A DNA stretch of 55,965 nt from Pseudomonadota bacterium (GTDB taxonomy: Bacteria; Pseudomonadota; Gammaproteobacteria; Burkholderiales; Rhodocyclaceae): the NCBI GenBank assembly GCA_963205435.1, contig CAUJIV010000055.1, positions 1 to 55,965 of the forward strand. Direction: 5' to 3'. The position numbers and the translations under genes were made by a program. The notes beneath the pieces were generated by a model. That model ran no database searches. It had not been told where the DNA came from and saw only the letters and a program-made list of their open reading frames with translations. Below, in pieces: positions 51,571 to 55,965 of the stretch; the first letter of the stretch is position 1; each line of letters begins with the position of its first letter.

Positions 51571-52155
51571 TCAGCGGCGGGGGTTCTTCTTCTCGATGGT
51601 GGCGGAGACCTGGCTGTCGAGCTGGTAGGTCTGGGTCTTGTTGTCGGCCTCGAGGCCGACGCCACGGATGACCGAGGCGCCCTGGGTGACGGTTACGGCC
51701 GTCGCCGTGCGCGCCAGCTCGTCATCCGGGAAAATCGTCAGCCGGTCGCTGGTGAAGACGATTTCGGGATCGCTGGCCGTTGCCTCGCGCACGCCGCGCA
51801 CGCTGCCGATCAGCTCGACCTCGCGCGCGTCGGCGGCGATCAGCGCCTGCTTCGCCGTCAGGCGCGTCGGCCGCGGCCCCTTGAGGAAGGTCACGCGCGG
51901 CTCGCTGGCGACGGAGGTGTCGTCGTCAGGGTAGTGCACCATGCGGCTGGCGACGAGCGTGTGCTGCAGGTCGCCGGCCGGCGAGAAGCGGCGCACGGTG
52001 AAATTGTCCACGATGAAGTCGGGATCGTGCCGCAGCAGGGTGTCGCTGCGGCTTTCCTTCGTCATCACCGCCTGCTGCAGCCAGAAGGTCAGCCCGACCA
52101 GCAGCAGCATGACGGCGATGGGGAACAGGCCCTGGGCCTGCGGTCTCGTTCGCAT
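51571..52155 (-). CDS. lptC: LPS export ABC transporter periplasmic protein LptC
   Basis: A 194-residue bitopic protein with one N-terminal membrane helix (LFPIAVMLLLVGLTFWLQQAV) and an LptC jellyroll domain. Typical pieces: HDPDFIVDNFTVRRFSPAGDLQHTLVASRMVHYPDDDTS and GNARVR-like ELIGSVRGVREA. It takes LPS from LptBFG and hands it to LptA. It lies 20 bases after kdsD; kdsC, which usually lies between them, is missing. Confidence 0.92.
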   Translation of the reverse strand: MRTRPQAQGLFPIAVMLLLVGLTFWLQQAVMTKESRSDTLLRHDPDFIVDNFTVRRFSPAGDLQHTLVASRMVHYPDDDTSVASEPRVTFLKGPRPTRLTAKQALIAADAREVELIGSVRGVREATASDPEIVFTSDRLTIFPDDELARTATAVTVTQGASVIRGVGLEADNKTQTYQLDSQVSATIEKKNPRR

Positions 52156-52175
52156 GATCGATTGCGGCGTGCGGC

Positions 52176-53168
52176 TCAGATCACCTTGGCGCGGAAGAGG
52201 TCGTGCGTGTTGAGCGCGCCGGCCAGCCGGCCGTCCTCGACCACCAGGATCTGGCTGATGCCGTGCTCTTCCATCATCTGCGCTGTCTCGGCGGCGAGGC
52301 GCTCCGGGCCGATGGTGCGCGGATTGCGCGTCATCACCCCGGCCACCGGCGTCGTTTGCACGTCGATGGCCTTCTCGAGCGCCCGGCGCAGGTCGCCGTC
52401 GGTGAAGATGCCGGCCACGGTGCCGCCTGCCGCGACGATCGCGGTCATGCCCATGCCGCCGCGGCTGATCGCCCGCACGGCGTCGGCGACGCTCGCCTTC
52501 TCGTCGACGCAGGGCACCTCTTCGGCCTTGCGCATGATGTCGCGCACATGGGTGAGCAGGCGCCGGCCGAGGCTGCCGCCGGGGTGGGAGCGGGCGAAAT
52601 CCTCGGCGCCGAAGCCGCGCGCGTCGAGCAGGGCCACGGCAAGGGCGTCGCCCATGGCCAGCGCCGCCGTGGTGCTGGCGGTCGGCGCCAGGTTGAGCGG
52701 GCAGGCCTCTTCGGCGACGCCGGCATCGAGGTGGGCGTCGGCTTCGCGCGCCAGGGTCGAGGCCGGGTTGCCGGTGACGGCGATCAGCCGGCCGCCCTGG
52801 CGCTTGACCAGGGGCACGAAGGCGAGCAACTCGCCGCTCTCGCCGGAATTGGACAGCGCCAGCAGCACGTCGTCGCGGGTGATCATGCCAAGGTCGCCGT
52901 GAGCCGCCTCGGCGGCGTGGACGAAATAGGCCGGCGTGCCGGTGCTGGCGAGAGTGGCGGCGAGCTTGCGTCCGATGTGGCCGGACTTGCCGATGCCGGA
53001 GACGATGACGCGCCCCTTGCAGGCGAGGATCAGCTCGACGGCGCGGGGAAAGGCGGCGTCGAGGCGCGCCGCCAGGCCATCGAGAGCCTGCGCCTCGATG
53101 CGAAATACCTTCCTCGCCAGCTCCAGCGCCCGCGTTCCCTGCCTGTCGATCGCCGCGATTTGGTTCAT
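52176..53168 (-). CDS. kdsD: D-arabinose 5-phosphate isomerase (KdsD/KpsF family)
   Basis: A 330-residue enzyme converting ribulose 5-phosphate to arabinose 5-phosphate for KDO synthesis. The SIS domain shows VIVSGIGKSGHIGRKLAATLASTGTPAYFVHAAEAAHGDLG (in pieces) and LALSNSGESGELL. Two CBS domains end the chain (DIMRKAEEVPCV..., VMTRNPRTIGPE...). It is the first gene of the LPS transcript, with an extended -10 promoter upstream, and is divergent from the antiporter gene. Confidence 0.94.
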   Translation of the reverse strand: MNQIAAIDRQGTRALELARKVFRIEAQALDGLAARLDAAFPRAVELILACKGRVIVSGIGKSGHIGRKLAATLASTGTPAYFVHAAEAAHGDLGMITRDDVLLALSNSGESGELLAFVPLVKRQGGRLIAVTGNPASTLAREADAHLDAGVAEEACPLNLAPTASTTAALAMGDALAVALLDARGFGAEDFARSHPGGSLGRRLLTHVRDIMRKAEEVPCVDEKASVADAVRAISRGGMGMTAIVAAGGTVAGIFTDGDLRRALEKAIDVQTTPVAGVMTRNPRTIGPERLAAETAQMMEEHGISQILVVEDGRLAGALNTHDLFRAKVI

Positions 53169-53196
53169 GAAAGCAAATTGATTAGACTTGGGCGAA

Positions 53197-53204
53197 AGTA
53201 TACC
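53197..53204 (-). promoter_or_regulatory. Extended -10 promoter of kdsD-lptC-lptA-ech
   Basis: On the minus strand TG-G-TATACT (TATACT at 53197-53202) is an extended -10 element lying about 30 bases before the kdsD ATG. No -35 at the right spacing is convincing, as expected for extended -10 promoters. Confidence 0.55.
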
Positions 53205-53234
53205 AAAGCCCATTCCCGACCTCCGGAACGATTG

Positions 53235-55202
53235 ATGACCACCCTGCAGCTGGTTCTCGTCCTGCTGGCTTCCGCGGTGCTGGTGGTCGTGCTGTTCCGC
53301 ACGCTCGGCCTGCCGCCGGTGCTCGGCTACCTGCTGATCGGCGCCGCCATCGGGCCGCACGCGCTCGACCTGATCCCCGATGCCGGCACGGCGCAGAGCC
53401 TGGCCGAGTTCGGCGTGGTCTTCCTGATGTTCTCGATCGGTCTCGAGTTCTCCCTTTCGCGCCTCTACAGCATGAAGCGGACGGTGTTCGGGCTCGGCCT
53501 CGCCCAGGTGGCGCTGACCATCGCGCTCGCCGTGCCGCTGGCCCTGCTGGCCGGGCTCAGCTGGCAGGGCGGCATCGCGCTGGGCGGCATCCTCGCCATG
53601 TCCTCGACCGCCATCATCGTCAAGATGCTGGCCGAGCGCATGCAGCTCGAGTCGCGGCACGGCCGAGAGATCATCGGCGTCCTGCTGTTCCAGGACCTGG
53701 CGGTGGTGCCGCTGCTGATTGTCGTGCCGGCGCTGTCGCAGAAGCCCGAAGTCCTCGCCGAGACCCTCGGCATAGCGGCGCTGAAGGCGGCGATCATGCT
53801 GGCGCTGATCCTCTTCCTCGGCCAGCGCCTGATGCGCGGCTGGCTGCTCGTCGTCGCCCGGCGCCGCTCGCCGGAGCTGTTCACCCTCAACGTGCTGCTG
53901 GTCACGCTCGGCCTCGCCTGGCTGACCGAGCTGGCCGGCCTGTCGATGGCCCTCGGCGCCTTCCTCGCCGGCATGCTCATCTCCGAGACCGAATACCGCT
54001 ACCGCGTCGAGGAGGACATCAAGCCCTTCCGCGACGTCCTGCTCGGCCTGTTCTTCATCACCGTCGGCATGTTCCTCGATGTCGGCGTCATTGCCGCCCA
54101 GGCGGCCTGGGTGGCCGGACTGCTCGTCCTGCTGCTGGCGGGCAAATTCGCCCTCGTCGCCGCCTTGTCGCGCGTCTTCGGCGCTTCGCCCGGCACCGCC
54201 CTGAGAAGCGGCCTCTGGCTGTGCGCCGGCGGCGAGTTCGGCTTCGTCCTGATCGCCCACATCAAGGCGCTGCCGCTGCTGTCGGCCGCGGCCCTGCAGG
54301 TGGTGACCGCGGCGCTGGTGCTCTCCATGCTGATCGCCCCGCTCATCGTCATGCGCAGCGAAAAGCTGGTGATGCGCTTCTCCGCCTCGGAATGGATGCT
54401 GCGCGCCACCGAGCTGACGCAGATCGCCGTGCGCTCGATCGCCACCGAGCGCCATGCCATCATCTGCGGCTATGGCCGCAGCGGGCAGTACCTGTCGCGC
54501 TTCCTCGAGCAGGAGGGCATCTCCTATGTCGCCCTCGACCTCGATCCCGAGCGGGTGCGCGAGGCCGCCGCCGCCGGCGACACGGTCGTCTATGGCGACG
54601 CCGGCCGGCGCGAGGCGCTGGTCGCCGCCGGCCTGATGCGCGCCAGCGTGCTCATCGTCTCCTACGCCGACCCGGCCTCGGCCTTGCGCGTGCTGGCGCT
54701 GGTGCGCGAGCTGCGCCCCGGGCTGCCAGTGGTGGTGCGCGCCGCCGATGAGAGCAATTACGAGCGGCTCGCCCAGGCCGGCGCCGCAGAGGTGGTGCCG
54801 GAGACGCTCGAGGCCTCGATCATGCTGGCCTCGCACGCTCTGGTGCTGCTCGGCGTGCCGATCGCCCGCGTCGTGCGCCGCTTTCGCGAAGTGCGCGAGC
54901 AGCGCTACGGGCTGATGCGCGGCTTCTTCCACGGCGCAACCGATGGCGCCGACCGCCTCGAGGAGGCGCGCCAGCAGCGGCTGCGCTCGGTCACCCTGAC
55001 GCCCGGTGCCTGGGGAGTGGGCAAGACGCTCGCCGACCTCGGCCTCGAGCGCTTCCAGGTTAGCGTCTCCCTCATCCGCCGTCGCGGCATCCGCGCCGTC
55101 AGCCCAGCGCCGGAGGCGCGCTTCGAGGCCGGCGACGTCGTCGTCCTGCTCGGCGTGCCGGATGGTCTGGCGGCGGGAGAAAACCGGCTGCTGAAGGGAT
55201 GA
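53235..55202 (+). CDS. CPA2-family monovalent cation:proton antiporter (KefB/KefC-like)
   Basis: A 655-residue inner-membrane protein. The N-terminal antiporter domain has about twelve helices (LGYLLIGAAIGPHAL, FGVVFLMFSIGLEFSL, AMSSTAIIVKMLAE, LLFQDLAVVPLL). The RCK/TrkA-N nucleotide-binding domain begins near residue 411 (IICGYGRSGQYLSRFLEQ). A TrkA-C domain ends the chain (DLGLERFQVSVSLIRR). Kef proteins release K+ in exchange for H+ during electrophile stress, usually gated by glutathione adducts. The position beside kdsD is the standard betaproteobacterial arrangement. Confidence 0.92.
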   Translation: MTTLQLVLVLLASAVLVVVLFRTLGLPPVLGYLLIGAAIGPHALDLIPDAGTAQSLAEFGVVFLMFSIGLEFSLSRLYSMKRTVFGLGLAQVALTIALAVPLALLAGLSWQGGIALGGILAMSSTAIIVKMLAERMQLESRHGREIIGVLLFQDLAVVPLLIVVPALSQKPEVLAETLGIAALKAAIMLALILFLGQRLMRGWLLVVARRRSPELFTLNVLLVTLGLAWLTELAGLSMALGAFLAGMLISETEYRYRVEEDIKPFRDVLLGLFFITVGMFLDVGVIAAQAAWVAGLLVLLLAGKFALVAALSRVFGASPGTALRSGLWLCAGGEFGFVLIAHIKALPLLSAAALQVVTAALVLSMLIAPLIVMRSEKLVMRFSASEWMLRATELTQIAVRSIATERHAIICGYGRSGQYLSRFLEQEGISYVALDLDPERVREAAAAGDTVVYGDAGRREALVAAGLMRASVLIVSYADPASALRVLALVRELRPGLPVVVRAADESNYERLAQAGAAEVVPETLEASIMLASHALVLLGVPIARVVRRFREVREQRYGLMRGFFHGATDGADRLEEARQQRLRSVTLTPGAWGVGKTLADLGLERFQVSVSLIRRRGIRAVSPAPEARFEAGDVVVLLGVPDGLAAGENRLLKG

Positions 55203-55243
55203 GGGCCCATGCCGGCGCTGCTACGATTGGCTTGATTCGCGAG

Positions 55244-55279
55244 TTACTATACAAAACCAAAATAGTATAGTAATTTTGG
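55244..55279. promoter_or_regulatory. Two overlapping inverted repeats before the last gene
   Basis: TTACTATA (55244-55251) pairs with TATAGTAA (55266-55273). CCAAAAT (55257-55263) pairs with ATTTTGG (55273-55279). The two stems cannot form together. They end 5 bases before the ATG at 55285, and the stretch is AT-rich against its surroundings, so it may be an operator or an RNA switch. Confidence 0.5.
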
Positions 55280-55284
55280 CTGCC

Positions 55285-55965
55285 ATGCGCTTTGCCAGCT
55301 TGTCTCTTTCCGCCCAAACCGCCTATGCCGAACTGTTCAGCCAGGCGCAAGCATTCGAAATGACCAATGCCCTGGCCGGGTTGGTAGGCGCATTCCATAA
55401 GCGAGCATTGAAAGGACGCGATTACTGGTATTTCGGCTATCGGGACATCGACCGAAAGCTGCGCATGGTCTATATCGGTCCCGACAACCCGCGTGTCCGC
55501 GCCCTGGTGGAAAAATTCGAGAATGCAAGAAAGGACAAGCCGTTGGCGCCGCCGGCACGCATGGCCATGGCTGCCGGCTGCGTACCGGCTGCGCCCAAGC
55601 ACTTTCGCATCATCAAGCGGCTGGCCGACTATGGCTTCTTTCGTGCCGGCGGCATTCTTGTCGGCACGCATGCATTTCTCGCCCTCGGCAACATGCTCGG
55701 TGTCCGCTGGCAGGATGGCGCCGCCACGCTCGATGTGGATCTGGCCCATGCCGGCCGCAACATATCCGTAGCCTTGCCGGCCGATCTCAGAATCGATGTG
55801 CATGACGCGCTCGAATCGCTCGAAATGGGGCTGCTGCCGATCGTCCAATTCAATGGCAAGGCGGGCGCACAGTACCGCAATCCGCAGGACCAGGAATTGC
55901 GGCTGGACTTTGTTACCGGCAAGGCGCGCGGACATCGTTTCGTCGTCATGAAGGAACTCAACCTT
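55285..55965 (+). CDS. GSU2403-family nucleotidyltransferase-fold protein (3' end cut off)
   Basis: 227 codons are seen before the window ends. The pattern LYAELF-type opening (TAYAELFSQAQAFEM), KRALKGRDYWYFGYRDIDRKLRMVYIGPD and the helical middle GFFRAGGILVGTHAFLALGNMLGVRW fit the GSU2403 nucleotidyltransferase-fold group. These are predicted NTP-transferase relatives of unknown role, often carried in variable genome regions. In that family GGILVGTHAF is the GS-motif-like segment, here with Gly-Thr instead of Gly-Ser. The ATG at 55285 was chosen by the start of similarity; no ribosome site is visible. Confidence 0.7.
   Translation, partial: MRFASLSLSAQTAYAELFSQAQAFEMTNALAGLVGAFHKRALKGRDYWYFGYRDIDRKLRMVYIGPDNPRVRALVEKFENARKDKPLAPPARMAMAAGCVPAAPKHFRIIKRLADYGFFRAGGILVGTHAFLALGNMLGVRWQDGAATLDVDLAHAGRNISVALPADLRIDVHDALESLEMGLLPIVQFNGKAGAQYRNPQDQELRLDFVTGKARGHRFVVMKELNL

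Overview
The window is about 56 kb of very GC-rich DNA from a bacterial chromosome. It is most likely a betaproteobacterium near Rhodocyclales: 23S and 5S rRNA at the left edge, a PHB phasin, a double-length UvrA, indolepyruvate:ferredoxin oxidoreductase with an FNR-type box, and a kefB/kdsD/lptC/lptA neighbourhood. The taxon is inferred from gene content; no 16S is present. No tRNA, CRISPR array, prophage or insertion sequence was found.

Layout. 1-0.76 kb: end of an rRNA operon (23S 3' end, 5S, terminator). 0.9-9.2 kb: housekeeping and stress genes (zinc alcohol dehydrogenase, D-amino acid dehydrogenase, fructose bisphosphatase, MsrA, FKBP), a DUF47-Pit phosphate transport pair, an MBL hydrolase, and a SWIB protein with a Lys/Ala/Pro histone-like tail. 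9.2-13.2 kb: a minus-strand block of a transglutaminase-like protein, a [2Fe-2S] flavin reductase, and a tightly packed four-gene unit of unknown function headed by an S24-fold protein lacking the catalytic lysine. 13.4-24 kb: macro-domain protein, AI-2E-type permease, 1840-residue UvrA, ferritin-like protein, Sel1-repeat protein and GST. 24.2-29.4 kb: iorAB, folD, purE and a Sua5-type tsaC.

29.6-39.2 kb is an envelope block, all on the minus strand: cfa, a sulfatase-fold membrane enzyme, an OmpR-type regulator and histidine kinase, a repeat-built membrane protein, and two phosphoethanolamine transferases (cptA-like, eptA-like). It reads as a cell-surface modification locus with its own two-component system. 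39.3-48.2 kb: dsbB-glnS, crcB, a ParE-type toxin-antitoxin pair, hrpA with two unusual insertions, an EI24-family membrane protein and a MoCF/CinA-domain protein. 48.4-50.1 kb: phasin and an EamA permease share an AT-rich divergent region. The phasin promoter is flanked by two related TGCA-centred palindromes, the arrangement described for PhaR control of phaP in Ralstonia. 50.2-55.2 kb: kdsD-lptC-lptA (no kdsC or lptB) ending in an enoyl-CoA hydratase, with a KefB/C-type antiporter divergent. The right edge cuts a GSU2403-family nucleotidyltransferase-fold gene preceded by nested inverted repeats.

The best candidates for new biology are: the four-gene unit with the apparently protease-dead S24 protein; a possible shared PhaR-type control of phasin and the SWIB/histone-like protein; the phosphoethanolamine-transferase/two-component block; and the GSU2403 gene at the edge. 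All family calls rest on motif recognition and recalled family features; no database search was possible.
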